A stretch of 64,000 nucleotides of DNA from Streptomyces achromogenes (lineage in GTDB: Bacteria > Actinomycetota > Actinomycetes > Streptomycetales > Streptomycetaceae): assembly GCF_030816715.1 (NCBI RefSeq), contig NZ_JAUSYH010000001.1:4154001-4218000 (forward strand). The letters run 5' to 3'. The position numbers and the translations under genes are program-made. Under the pieces are notes generated by a model, which had not been told where the DNA came from, searched no databases, and was given only the letters and a program-made list of their open reading frames with translations. Below, piece by piece: positions 25,881-34,232 of the stretch (its first letter is position 1; each line of letters opens with the position of its first letter).

Positions 25881-26932
25881 GCCACGCAAGCGCAGTTGCC
25901 GACCAGAGCCCCAGCACGCTCCGCGGCGCGAGCCTGCCGAAGTGGTCCCCGTGGGCCATCGCGGCCGGCTCCCTCGCCCTCGCGGTCGTCATCGGCCTCG
26001 CCGGCGGGCTGGACAGCAAGGTCCAGTGGGGCCTGATCGCCGGCATCCTGTTCGTCCTCGGCACCTACGGCGTCGCCGCGAAGGTGGAGGGCCGCCGCCA
26101 GGCCAAGGACAGGATCGCGACGAGCCTGGTCTGGGTGGCGTTCATGCTGGCCGTGGTCCCGCTGGTCTCGCTCCTGTGGACGACGATCACGCGCGGCGTG
26201 AAGGTCCTGGACGTCTACTTCCTGACCCACTCCATGGGCGTGGTCGCGGACAGCGAGCCCGGCGGCGGCATCTACCACGCGATCCTCGGCAGCCTGGAGC
26301 AGGTGGGGCTCGCCACGGCGATCGGCGCGCCCGTAGGCATCCTGACGGCGATCTACCTGGTCGAGTACGGCCGGGGCGGCCTGGCGAAGGCGGTCACGTT
26401 CTTCGTCGACGTCATGACCGGCATCCCCTCCATCGTGGCGGGCCTGTTCATCCTCAGCCTGATGCTGATGCTCGACCTGCAGCCGTTCGGCTTCGCGGGC
26501 TCCCTCGCCCTGGCGATCCTGATGATGCCGGTGGTCGTGCGCTCGACGGAGGAGATGCTGAAGCTCGTCCCCAACGAGCTGCGCGAGGCCTCGCTCGCCC
26601 TGGGCGTCCCCAAGTGGCGCACGATCCTGAAGGTGGTCGTCCCGACGTCCATCGGAGGCATCATCACGGGCGTGATGCTGGCGGTCGCCCGTATCGCGGG
26701 CGAGACGGCCCCGGTCCTGCTCCTGGTCTTCGGCAACCCGTTCATCAACGCCAACCCCTTCGAGGGCGCGCAGGCGTCGCTGCCGCTGTACATCTACCAG
26801 CAGTACGCGCAGAGCGCGGGTTCGACGGCGGCCTACGACCGCGCCTGGGCGGCGTCGCTCACGCTGATCGCCTTCGTGATGATCCTGAACCTGGTGGCCC
26901 GCGGCCTCGCCCGCTGGAAGGCCCCGCGTTGA
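25877..26932 (+). CDS. pstA: Phosphate ABC transporter permease PstA
   Basis: A 351-aa permease with eight predicted hydrophobic segments, two more than the minimal core because of an N-terminal pair. The EAA loop reads REASLALGVPKWRTILKVVVP. It forms the membrane channel with PstC. Its ATG overlaps the pstC stop, so synthesis of the two is coupled. A gap of 86 bp separates it from pstB. Confidence 0.96.
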   Translation: MSHASAVADQSPSTLRGASLPKWSPWAIAAGSLALAVVIGLAGGLDSKVQWGLIAGILFVLGTYGVAAKVEGRRQAKDRIATSLVWVAFMLAVVPLVSLLWTTITRGVKVLDVYFLTHSMGVVADSEPGGGIYHAILGSLEQVGLATAIGAPVGILTAIYLVEYGRGGLAKAVTFFVDVMTGIPSIVAGLFILSLMLMLDLQPFGFAGSLALAILMMPVVVRSTEEMLKLVPNELREASLALGVPKWRTILKVVVPTSIGGIITGVMLAVARIAGETAPVLLLVFGNPFINANPFEGAQASLPLYIYQQYAQSAGSTAAYDRAWAASLTLIAFVMILNLVARGLARWKAPR

Positions 26933-27018
26933 CTCCGTGCGGCTGCCGCCGCGCGGCCGGGTCGCTGAAGCGGCCATGCAGCGACTGATCCATACGACCG
27001 GGAAGTGAAGTGGAAGAC

Positions 27019-27795
27019 ATGGCCAAGCGAATCGACGTCAGCGGACTGACCGCGTACTACGGATCCCACAAGGCGATCGACGACATCTCGATGACGGTGG
27101 AGCCGCGCTCGGTGACGGCGTTCATCGGCCCCTCCGGCTGCGGCAAGTCCACGTTCCTGCGCACCCTGAACCGTATGCACGAGGTGACCTCGGGCGGCCG
27201 GGTCGAGGGCAAGGTGCTCCTGGACGACGAGGACCTCTACGGCGCGGGCGTCGACCCGGTGTCCGTCCGCCGCGAGGTCGGCATGGTCTTCCAGCGCCCG
27301 AACCCCTTCCCCACCATGTCGATCTTCGACAACGTGGCCGCGGGACTCCGCCTCAACGGCAGCTACAAGAAGTCCGAGCTCGCGGACGTGGTGGAGAAGT
27401 CCCTCCAGGGCGCCAACCTCTGGAACGAGGTCAAGGACCGCCTCAACAAGCCGGGCTCGGGGCTCTCGGGCGGCCAGCAGCAGCGTCTGTGCATCGCCCG
27501 CGCCATCGCGGTGGAACCGAAGGTCCTGCTGATGGACGAGCCCTGCTCGGCCCTCGACCCCATCTCGACGCTCGCCATCGAGGACCTGATCGGCGAGCTG
27601 AAGGAACGCTTCACGATCGTCATCGTGACGCACAACATGCAGCAGGCGGCGCGCGTCTCGGACCGCACGGCCTTCTTCAACCTGGCCGCGGTCGGCCGGC
27701 CCGGCAAGCTGATCGAGCTGGACGACACCGCGCGCATCTTCTCCAACCCGTCGGTGCAGGCCACCGAGGACTACATCTCAGGCCGCTTCGGCTGA
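27019..27795 (+). CDS. pstB: Phosphate ABC transporter ATPase PstB
   Basis: A 258-aa ATPase with Walker A GPSGCGKST, signature LSGGQQQR and Walker B VLLMDEPCSALDP, and the PstB-typical RPNPFPTMSIFDN and YISGRFG C-terminus. It powers phosphate import through PstCA. The ATG at 27019 has GAAGTGG upstream at proper distance; a GTG at 27010 would add three residues. It is the last gene of the operon, closed by two tandem hairpins. Confidence 0.97.
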   Translation: MAKRIDVSGLTAYYGSHKAIDDISMTVEPRSVTAFIGPSGCGKSTFLRTLNRMHEVTSGGRVEGKVLLDDEDLYGAGVDPVSVRREVGMVFQRPNPFPTMSIFDNVAAGLRLNGSYKKSELADVVEKSLQGANLWNEVKDRLNKPGSGLSGGQQQRLCIARAIAVEPKVLLMDEPCSALDPISTLAIEDLIGELKERFTIVIVTHNMQQAARVSDRTAFFNLAAVGRPGKLIELDDTARIFSNPSVQATEDYISGRFG

Positions 27796-27802
27796 CCGGA
27801 CC

Positions 27803-27878
27803 CCTCGCGGTGCTGCATGGCGGTGCCACCGCGAGGCACGCGAAAGGGCCCGCCCCTGCTCCCGGGGGCGGGCCCTTT
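27803..27878. terminator. Two tandem terminator hairpins between pstB and pit
   Basis: CCTCGCGGTG (27803-27812) pairs with CACCGCGAGG (27827-27836). Next, AAAGGGCCCGCCCC (27843-27856) pairs with GGGGCGGGCCCTTT (27865-27878). The second is flanked by A and T runs on opposite sides and works in both directions for the converging pst and pit operons. Confidence 0.88.
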
Positions 27879-27895
27879 CCTCAACTCAGGACGAT

Positions 27896-28894
27896 CTACA
27901 GGAAGGCCAGATCCACGATCCAGAAGGCGCACGCGGCGACGATCGCGGCCGCGGGCATGGTGATGAACCAGCCCAGCACGATGTTCTTGGCGACTCCCCA
28001 CCGCACGGCGTTGATCCGCTTCGTGGCCCCCACGCCCATGATCGCCGAGGTGATCACGTGTGTGGTGGAGATCGGCGCCTTGAACAGGAAGGCCGTGGTG
28101 AACATGATCGACGCGCCGGTCGTCTCCGCCGCGAAGCCCTGCGGCGGGTCCAGCTCGATGATCTTCCGCCCGAGCGTGCGCATGATGCGCCAGCCGCCCG
28201 CGTACGTGCCGAGCGACAGCATCACGGCGCAGGCGATCTTCACCCACACCGGAATCGGAGCGTCGGCGCTCTGGACGTCGCCGATGACGAGCGCCATCAC
28301 CACGATGCCCATCGTCTTCTGCGCGTCCTGCAGACCGTGCCCCAGCGCCATACCGGCCGCCGACACCGTCTGGGCTATGCGGAAACCCCGCTTGGCCTTG
28401 TGCGGATTGGCCCGCCGGAACATCCACAGGATGGCGGTCATCACCAGATATCCGGCGACGAGTCCCACCACCGGCGAGAGGAACATCGGAATGACGACCT
28501 TCTCGAGCACCCCGGACCAGATGACCTCCGTCCCGCCCGCGAGCGCGGCGCCCACCATCCCGCCGAACAGCGCGTGGGACGAGGACGACGGCAGCCCGAA
28601 GTACCAGGTGACGAGGTTCCACACGATCGCGCCGACCAGCGCGGCGAACAGGATCGCCATACCCTTGGAACCGTCGGGGGTCTCGATCAGCCCCTTGCTG
28701 ACGGTGTGCGCGACGCCGCTCCCCAGGAACGCGCCGGCGAGGTTCATCACCGCGGCCATGGCCAGCGCGGCGCGCGGCGTCAGCGCCCGGGTGGAGACCG
28801 ACGTGGCGATCGCGTTCGCGGAGTCGTGAAAACCGTTGGTGTAGGTGAATCCGAGCGCGACGCCGATGGTCACGATCAGGGCAAAGGTGTCCAT
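27896..28894 (-). CDS. pitH2: Low-affinity inorganic phosphate transporter (Pit family)
   Basis: A 332-aa permease with about ten transmembrane helices and the two Pit signatures: GFHDSANAIATSVSTRAL near the N-terminus and FGLPSSSSHALFGGMVGA, with the related APISTTHVITSAIMG repeat in the C-terminal half. It carries metal-phosphate using the proton gradient. It follows its PhoU-like partner after seven bases. The name follows recalled S. coelicolor usage (SCO4138). Confidence 0.95.
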   Translation of the reverse strand: MDTFALIVTIGVALGFTYTNGFHDSANAIATSVSTRALTPRAALAMAAVMNLAGAFLGSGVAHTVSKGLIETPDGSKGMAILFAALVGAIVWNLVTWYFGLPSSSSHALFGGMVGAALAGGTEVIWSGVLEKVVIPMFLSPVVGLVAGYLVMTAILWMFRRANPHKAKRGFRIAQTVSAAGMALGHGLQDAQKTMGIVVMALVIGDVQSADAPIPVWVKIACAVMLSLGTYAGGWRIMRTLGRKIIELDPPQGFAAETTGASIMFTTAFLFKAPISTTHVITSAIMGVGATKRINAVRWGVAKNIVLGWFITMPAAAIVAACAFWIVDLAFL

Positions 28895-28901
28895 GAAGGG
28901 C

Positions 28902-29522
28902 TCAGGACTCCTTGACCGCGATGGTCTCCACCGTGTTGGCCACGTGCTCGAAGGCGTCGGCGGCCTCCTCCAGCACATCCACGATCTGCTTCAGCTTGAG
29001 CACCTCGATGGCCTCGTACTTGCCGTTGAAGAGATGCGCGAGCAGCTTCCGGTGGATCTGGTCGGCCTGGTTCTCGAGCCGGTTGACCTCGATCCAGTAC
29101 TCGGTGAGGTTCTCCATGGTCCGCAGGTTCGGCATGGCCTCGGCCGTCAGCTCGGCCGCCCGGGCCAGCACCTCGATCTGCTGCTCGACGCCCTTGGGCA
29201 GTTCCTCGACGTTGTAGAGGACGACCAGGTCGACGGCCTCCTCCATGAAGTCCATGATGTCGTCGAGGGAGGACGCGAGGTTGTAGATGTCCTCGCGGTC
29301 GAACGGCGTGATGAACGAGGAGTTCAGCTGGTGGAAGATCGCGTGCGTCGCGTCGTCGCCTGCGTGTTCCGCGGCCCGCATGCGCTCTGCGATCTCGGCC
29401 CGGCCGGCGGGGTCCGCCCCGAGCAGTTCCATCAGGAGTTTCGAGCCCGTGACGATGTTGTCCGCGGATGCGGCGAACATGTCGTAGAAGCTCGTCTCCC
29501 TGGGGGTCAGACGAAAGCGCAC
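28902..29522 (-). CDS. PhoU-like (DUF47) Pit accessory protein
   Basis: A 206-aa all-helical protein of the DUF47/PhoU-like family, which is nearly always encoded beside Pit transporters and thought to regulate them. Typical segments are FYDMFAASADNIVTGS, EHAGDDATHAIFHQLNSSFITPFDREDI and MDFMEEAVD. The GTG at 29522 is chosen because GAGGA lies seven bases upstream; an ATG at 29543 has no such site. A -10-like TAGCAT lies upstream in a region divergent from csoR. Confidence 0.92.
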   Translation of the reverse strand: MRFRLTPRETSFYDMFAASADNIVTGSKLLMELLGADPAGRAEIAERMRAAEHAGDDATHAIFHQLNSSFITPFDREDIYNLASSLDDIMDFMEEAVDLVVLYNVEELPKGVEQQIEVLARAAELTAEAMPNLRTMENLTEYWIEVNRLENQADQIHRKLLAHLFNGKYEAIEVLKLKQIVDVLEEAADAFEHVANTVETIAVKES

Positions 29523-29690
29523 GTTGGGGTCCTCAAGATGCATCGGTTTCGGTCAGGCTGATGCTAGGCGCATCATCCGGCCACGGCTAATGGGGCCGCC
29601 CCCCAGTGTCGCCCATCGGCCGGAGCGGCCGGCAGGGGGGCGACCGGACTGTCCGGTCCGACGCCCGGGCTCCCGTCGAAGTTCGGTACG

Positions 29691-29711
29691 ATATACCCGG
29701 TAGGGGTATAT
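29691..29711. promoter_or_regulatory. csoR: CsoR operator palindrome
   Basis: A perfect inverted repeat: ATATACCC (29691-29698), spacer GGTAG, GGGTATAT (29704-29711), 29 bp ahead of the csoR start. This is the classical GC-tract/AT-flank architecture of CsoR sites and implies copper-relieved autorepression. Confidence 0.85.
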
Positions 29712-29739
29712 GTCCGGAGCCGGAACGCTGGAGGAGACG

Positions 29740-30114
29740 ATGACGACCACCGAGGCCGACGCGGAAGCCCTCTCGGCCCCCGACCCGCACACCCCTGCCG
29801 CCCCGGAGCACCCGGAGCACCCGGCCGGAGCAGTGCACGGCTACCACGAGCAGAAGGCCGAACACCTCAAGCGCCTGCGCCGTATCGAGGGCCAGATCCG
29901 CGGTCTGCAGCGCATGGTGGACGAGGACACCTACTGCATCGACATACTCACCCAGGTGTCCGCCTCCACCAAGGCCCTGCAGTCCTTCGCCCTGCAACTG
30001 CTGGAGGAACACCTGCGGCACTGCGTCGCCGACGCGGCCCTCAAGGGCGGCGACGAGATCGACGAGAAGGTGGAAGAGGCGACGAAGGCGATCGCCCGCC
30101 TACTGCGCACCTGA
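29740..30114 (+). CDS. csoR: Copper-sensing transcriptional repressor CsoR
   Basis: A 124-aa four-helix CsoR/RcnR-family repressor with a disordered 35-residue N-terminus. The Cu(I) ligands are present: Cys66 (DTYCIDI), His91 and Cys95 (EEHLRHC). So is the RLRRIEGQIRGLQRM DNA-binding helix. Copper binding releases it from operators of copper efflux genes. The ATG at 29740 follows GGAGGA; an earlier ATG-like start at 29710 lies inside the operator and is rejected. No copper ATPase is in the window, so its other targets lie elsewhere. Confidence 0.95.
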   Translation: MTTTEADAEALSAPDPHTPAAPEHPEHPAGAVHGYHEQKAEHLKRLRRIEGQIRGLQRMVDEDTYCIDILTQVSASTKALQSFALQLLEEHLRHCVADAALKGGDEIDEKVEEATKAIARLLRT

Positions 30115-30297
30115 GCCCGCGGCCCCTTCCCGCCCGGCCTGCTCCTCGCCCACCCGCAGCACCTGGTCGATGCTCTCCATGCTGAGCCGCTCCTCCCCGG
30201 CGGCCGAGGCCGCGATGATCAGCTCTCCGCACAGCTCGATCTCGGCGAGGGCCACGTGGTCCTGAACTGCCGTACCGCCGCCCGGAGCCACGCGCAT
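30100..30297 (-). CDS. Small conserved-looking hypothetical protein (65 aa)
   Basis: A 65-aa protein beginning MRVAPGGGTAVQDHVALAEIELCGELIIA and continuing with AASAAGEERLSMESIDQVL; acidic and helical, with no signal or membrane segment. Its 3' end overlaps the csoR 3' end by 15 bases. A GTG one codon earlier is an alternative start. I believe an equivalent small gene exists beside csoR in other Streptomyces, but its function is unknown. Confidence 0.65.
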   Translation of the reverse strand: MRVAPGGGTAVQDHVALAEIELCGELIIAASAAGEERLSMESIDQVLRVGEEQAGREGAAGSGAQ

Positions 30298-30421
30298 CAC
30301 CTCGTCTCTGCCGTCACCGGCTTCCTAGAGTAGGGAGCGGTCCACACGGCGCGCATGGCACGGACGGGCTAGTCCTTACGACCGCCCTGTGGCCGAAAAC
30401 ACTCCGCCCGGGCGGAGCCCG

Positions 30422-31255
30422 CTACTCCGCGATCCGTCCGGCGTAGATGTCGTCCGCGGCCGGCAGCCGCACCTGGACGGGCGCGCCGAAGTCGTACAGC
30501 AGGGTCGTCGAGGCGACGGCGACGGCCTCCTTCCGCTGCCCGTTCACAAAGCTGAACCGGTGCCGGATCTTGCGGATCCGCCCCTCGTCGTCGAGGTAGA
30601 CGTCGAACGGCACCCGCGCCGTGGCGAACCCCTTCGCCGCCGCCCGCAACGCGTCCCGTCCGGCCGCCGACGCGTCCTCGGCGGCCGCCGTCAGGTCGGC
30701 GGTGCCCCGGTAGTGCCGCACCGCGGTCCCGGCCACCTCGGTCCGCCCCACGTAGGTCGCCGTGCGCGTCCCGCGCAGCACCTCGGCGGCGGCGAACGGG
30801 TCGGTGGCCCCACCGGTCACCAGGTTCCCGTCGGACAGGCTCGCCGTCTCCACCCGCACCCACTTGTCGTCCGGCACGCCGGCTCCCCGGTTCTTCATGA
30901 ACAGGGCCCCCGGCGCGAGGAGTTCGGTGATCGGACGGTGCTCACTGGTCCCGGCGGGGTCCTGCGGCAGCAGCACCCTCAGCTGCCCGAGCTGCCTGCG
31001 GTAGTCGTAGACGCCCTGCCCTCGGATGGTCACCAGGGTCCCGCCGGTGGCCATCTCCATCGAGGTCCGCGCCTTCGACGTGCCCGCCGCGACGAGGACG
31101 TCCGCGGCCCGGTGCAGCGTCCGCACGGGGTCGGCCGCCCGCCCGTCCTCGACGGCGGCCCCGTCGGCGGAACACCCCGCGGCGCACACGCAGATCCCGG
31201 CCACGATCCCGGACAGGACCGCCGCGCCCGCCTTCCTCCGACCTCGCTCCGCCAT
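30422..31255 (-). CDS. Secreted lipoprotein of unknown function
   Basis: A 277-aa protein with a short basic start, a hydrophobic core and a lipobox-like AAGC ending at about Cys28, so it is a membrane-anchored extracytoplasmic lipoprotein. The mature part has no metal or catalytic motif. Its pattern (VRTLHRAADVLVAAGTSKAR near the start, alternating strands, KIRHRFSF late) resembles LppX/LprG-type or LolA-like beta-rich lipoproteins of actinobacteria, but only loosely. A T/G-rich stretch with GGGGG precedes the ATG. Monocistronic. Confidence 0.8.
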   Translation of the reverse strand: MAERGRRKAGAAVLSGIVAGICVCAAGCSADGAAVEDGRAADPVRTLHRAADVLVAAGTSKARTSMEMATGGTLVTIRGQGVYDYRRQLGQLRVLLPQDPAGTSEHRPITELLAPGALFMKNRGAGVPDDKWVRVETASLSDGNLVTGGATDPFAAAEVLRGTRTATYVGRTEVAGTAVRHYRGTADLTAAAEDASAAGRDALRAAAKGFATARVPFDVYLDDEGRIRKIRHRFSFVNGQRKEAVAVASTTLLYDFGAPVQVRLPAADDIYAGRIAE

Positions 31256-31382
31256 GGCCTGCCAACCCCCAGCCGGTACGTCCGTCACAGACCCCCCGTC
31301 GCTCCGCTTAACGACGACTGGGTGCCCCCGTCACGCGGGACCGGGCCGAGCCGGAGCGCCACAGCTGGGTAACGTTGTCCAT

Positions 31383-31553
31383 GTGACGCAGCAGGACGGC
31401 TCGCCCTCCCCCCGCATCGACGGGGAACACCGCACCTCGACCGTCGAACAGGGCCGCTTCTGTCTCGCCCGCTGCACCTGCGGCTGGCGCGGCCCGGCCC
31501 GCAGAGCGAGAAGCACGGCCAGATCGGACGCGGAGACCCACGCCCACGGCTGA
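31383..31553 (+). CDS. Small hypothetical protein with CxCGW motif (56 aa)
   Basis: A 56-aa ORF starting at a GTG, product MTQQDGSPSPRIDGEHRT onward, with a CLARCTCGWRGPARRAR segment whose three cysteines (C-x3-C-x-C) could bind a metal. It ends AETHAHG. A TANNNT box (TAACGT at 31370-31375) ends seven bases before the GTG, suggesting a leaderless transcript. Basic and probably cytoplasmic. Confidence 0.6.
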   Translation: MTQQDGSPSPRIDGEHRTSTVEQGRFCLARCTCGWRGPARRARSTARSDAETHAHG

Positions 31554-31730
31554 CCGGCCCGCCGGCCCCGCCGATCCCGCCCCGCCCGATCCCTCCAGCA
31601 GGCCCCGCAGGGCGGGCCGCCGGCCCCACGGACGTCACCGTTCCGTCACCGCCGGCGGCCGTCGGAACCTGTGGTCTCATGGCCCCGTCTCGCTCCGTGA
31701 AGCCGACAGCGGCCGAGGGAAGGCACGAAC

Positions 31731-33326
31731 ATGGAACGGCGTACGTTCATCGCAGGCGGCACGGCGGCGGTCGCGGCGGCAGTGACCGCGTGCAGGGCGA
31801 ACGGCGGCGGCGTGAGCGGCGGCGTGAGCGGCGGCGTGAGCGGCGCCGCCTCCGGCGCCGAAACCGCCGGCGTCCGTTCCGACGGCACGACCCCCCTCAC
31901 CACGACCAGCGTCTCCGCGCCCGCCAACTGGACCGCCCTGGCCCGCGGCCTGGACGGAACGCTGGTCCGCCCCGGCGAAACCTCCTGGGCGGCGGCCCGT
32001 CAGCTCTACAACACCCGCTTCGACAGCCTCAAGCCCGCGGCGGTGGCCTACGTCGCCCACGCCGACGACATCCGTACGGTCATGGCGTACGCCCGCGCCC
32101 ACCGGATCAAGGCCGCGATCCGCAACGGCGGCCACTCCTACGGCGGCTGGTCCTCCGGCGACGGCCGGCTGATCATCGACGTCTCCAGGCTGAACCGGGT
32201 CCGGGCGAGCGGCGGCTCGGCCGTGGTCGGCGCGGGCTCCAAGCTGATCGACGTCTACCGGGCGCTCGCGGCGAAGGGCATGACGATCCCCGCGGGCTCC
32301 TGCCCCACGGTCGGCGTCTCCGGCCTCGTCCTGGGCGGCGGCCACGGCGTGGTCTCCCGCGCCTACGGCCTGACCTGCGACAGCCTCACCCGCGCCACGA
32401 TCATCACCGCGGACGGCAAGCAGCTCACCGCCGACGCGACGAGGAACACGGCCCTCTTCTGGGCCCTGCGCGGAGCCGGCAACGGCAACTTCGGCGTCGT
32501 CACGGAGCTGGAGTTCAAGACCCACCCCGCGCCCCAGGCGGTGACGGGCTACCTCACCTGGCCCTGGTCGAAGGCGGCCGCGGTGGTGAAGGCGTGGCAG
32601 GAGTGGGGCCCGGCCCAGCCCGACGAGATCTGGTCCTCCCTGCACGTGGCGAACGCCCCCGGCGGCACCCCCACGATCTCCGTCGCCGCGTTCTGCATCG
32701 GCACGTACGGCCAGCTCGAGAACGCCGTCGACCGCCTCACGGACCGGGTGGGCGCCCCCGCGACGAACGTGTCCCTGCGCCGGCGCACCTACGAAGCGGC
32801 GATGGAGGTCTACGCCGGCTGCTCGAGCTTCACCTCGGACGCCCAGTGCCACCTGCCGGGCTCCACGCCGGGCCGCTCCCCGCGGGGCGCGCTGGGCCGG
32901 GAGACCTACGCGGCCCGCTCGGACTTCTTCGACGTCTCGCTCTCGGCGGCGGGCATCCAGACCCTGCTCCAGCAGATCACGTCCGTGCGGGGCGGCACGG
33001 GCAGCATCGCGCTGACGGCGCTGGGCGGCGCGGTGAACCGGGTCTCGCCGCTGGCCACCGCGTTCGTCCACCGCCGCTCACGCATGCTGGCCCAGTACAT
33101 CGCGTCCTGGCGGGCCGGCACGGCGGGGACGGCGGCGCAGTCCTGGCTGAACACCGCCCACCGCGCGATGGTCCCGTACGCCTCGGGCGCGGCCTACCAG
33201 AACTACGCGGACCCGACCCTGACGAACTGGCGCAAGGCCTACTACGGCGACGCGCTCCCCCGCCTGACCCGGCTGAAGCAGCACTACGACCCCAACGGCT
33301 TCTTCACCTACCCCCAGGCCCTCTGA
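31731..33326 (+). CDS. FAD-linked oxidase (berberine-bridge type), Tat-lipoprotein
   Basis: A 531-aa oxidoreductase. The N-terminus ERRTFIAGG with a hydrophobic core and VTAC at Cys21 suggests a Tat-exported lipoprotein; a GGVS repeat follows. The FAD-binding PCMH domain has His135 in RNGGHSYGG and Cys191 in GSCPTVG, the pair used for bicovalent FAD attachment, and the C-terminal BBE motif YQNYADPTL. Such enzymes oxidise sugars or secondary metabolites. The substrate is unknown. GGAAGG precedes the ATG. Confidence 0.92.
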   Translation: MERRTFIAGGTAAVAAAVTACRANGGGVSGGVSGGVSGAASGAETAGVRSDGTTPLTTTSVSAPANWTALARGLDGTLVRPGETSWAAARQLYNTRFDSLKPAAVAYVAHADDIRTVMAYARAHRIKAAIRNGGHSYGGWSSGDGRLIIDVSRLNRVRASGGSAVVGAGSKLIDVYRALAAKGMTIPAGSCPTVGVSGLVLGGGHGVVSRAYGLTCDSLTRATIITADGKQLTADATRNTALFWALRGAGNGNFGVVTELEFKTHPAPQAVTGYLTWPWSKAAAVVKAWQEWGPAQPDEIWSSLHVANAPGGTPTISVAAFCIGTYGQLENAVDRLTDRVGAPATNVSLRRRTYEAAMEVYAGCSSFTSDAQCHLPGSTPGRSPRGALGRETYAARSDFFDVSLSAAGIQTLLQQITSVRGGTGSIALTALGGAVNRVSPLATAFVHRRSRMLAQYIASWRAGTAGTAAQSWLNTAHRAMVPYASGAAYQNYADPTLTNWRKAYYGDALPRLTRLKQHYDPNGFFTYPQAL

Positions 33327-33353
33327 CGCCCTTCGACGCCCTGGGGGGCGACG

Positions 33354-34064
33354 TCAGGCGGCGAGGTCCCGTTCCTCGGCGGCGACCTCGGGCCGGACGC
33401 CGCGGGCGAACCCCTCCCGGTCCCCGGCCCGAGCCGAGCGGCTGCGCACCAGCCACCCCATCCGGGGCGACCGGTCGACGGCCCTCAGCACCGGGGTGAG
33501 CAGCATGGAGGCGACCGGCGAGAGCAGCAGCGCCACGGCGGTGCCGAGCGCGAACCCGCCGATCACGTCGGTCGGATAATGCACGCCCATGTAGACCCGG
33601 CAGAACCCCTCGAGCAGGGCGACCCCTATGCCGACGAGCCCGAACTTCCGGTTGGCGACGAACAGTCCCACGGCCATGGCCATGGTGAGCGTGGCGTGGT
33701 CGCTCACGAACGAGTAGTCGGTCTTGCCGGAGACGAGCACCTCGAGACCCTGGTGATCGCGGAAGGGCCGCGGCCGCTCGACGAAGCCTCTTATCGGCAC
33801 GTTCACCAGCACGGCGACGGCGGCGGCGAGCGGCGCCCAGACCAGGGCGGCCACGGAGGAGGCGGCCTCCTCGGCCCCGCCCGGCCGGCGGCGCACTCCC
33901 CACCAGCACCACACGATCAGCAGGATCATGGCGAGCAACAGCCCGTACTCACCGACGAATTCGACGATGCGGTCGAACCAGTGCGGGGCGTCCTTGGCCA
34001 GCCCGTTGATGTCGTAGAGCAGGTCGACGTCGGGGTTCGACCCGGATTCGGCGAGTCCAGCCAT
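33354..34064 (-). CDS. PAP2-family membrane phosphatase
   Basis: A 236-aa protein with five or six transmembrane helices. The PAP2 phosphatase motifs are FVERPRPF (motif 1), SFVSDHAT (motif 2, with Asp in place of the usual Gly before His) and CRVYMGVHYPTDVIGG (motif 3). It could dephosphorylate undecaprenyl pyrophosphate or phosphatidate. The gene converges with the FAD oxidase gene (28 bp apart). Its ATG has AAGGGG at moderate distance. Confidence 0.9.
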   Translation of the reverse strand: MAGLAESGSNPDVDLLYDINGLAKDAPHWFDRIVEFVGEYGLLLAMILLIVWCWWGVRRRPGGAEEAASSVAALVWAPLAAAVAVLVNVPIRGFVERPRPFRDHQGLEVLVSGKTDYSFVSDHATLTMAMAVGLFVANRKFGLVGIGVALLEGFCRVYMGVHYPTDVIGGFALGTAVALLLSPVASMLLTPVLRAVDRSPRMGWLVRSRSARAGDREGFARGVRPEVAAEERDLAA

Positions 34065-34162
34065 GGTGCTGCGGCCCCTTCGTCGTGTTCTGCTCGGCGC
34101 GCCTCGCATGCGCCCGCTTCAACAGGAACGCACGGCCCCGGTTGATACGTTCCACTCTCCAC

Positions 34163-34176
34163 TGAATGATCACTCA
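34163..34176. promoter_or_regulatory. Near-palindrome upstream of the PAP2 gene
   Basis: TGAATGATCACTCA is a 14-bp near-perfect palindrome around TGATCA with one mismatched pair, about 100 bp upstream of the PAP2 start, followed by an ACGTTATC stretch. It resembles TetR/MarR-type operators, but no such regulator is adjacent. Confidence 0.35.
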
Positions 34177-34232
34177 GACGTTATCGAAGAGAGACAGATC
34201 CGCGCAGCTCAGAGCTGGGGTTCCGGCCCGCC

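Noticed and set aside
29710..29739. Ten-residue longer CsoR from an upstream start
   Set aside because: The start would lie inside the operator palindrome and lacks a ribosome-binding site, whereas GGAGGA precedes the ATG at 29740.
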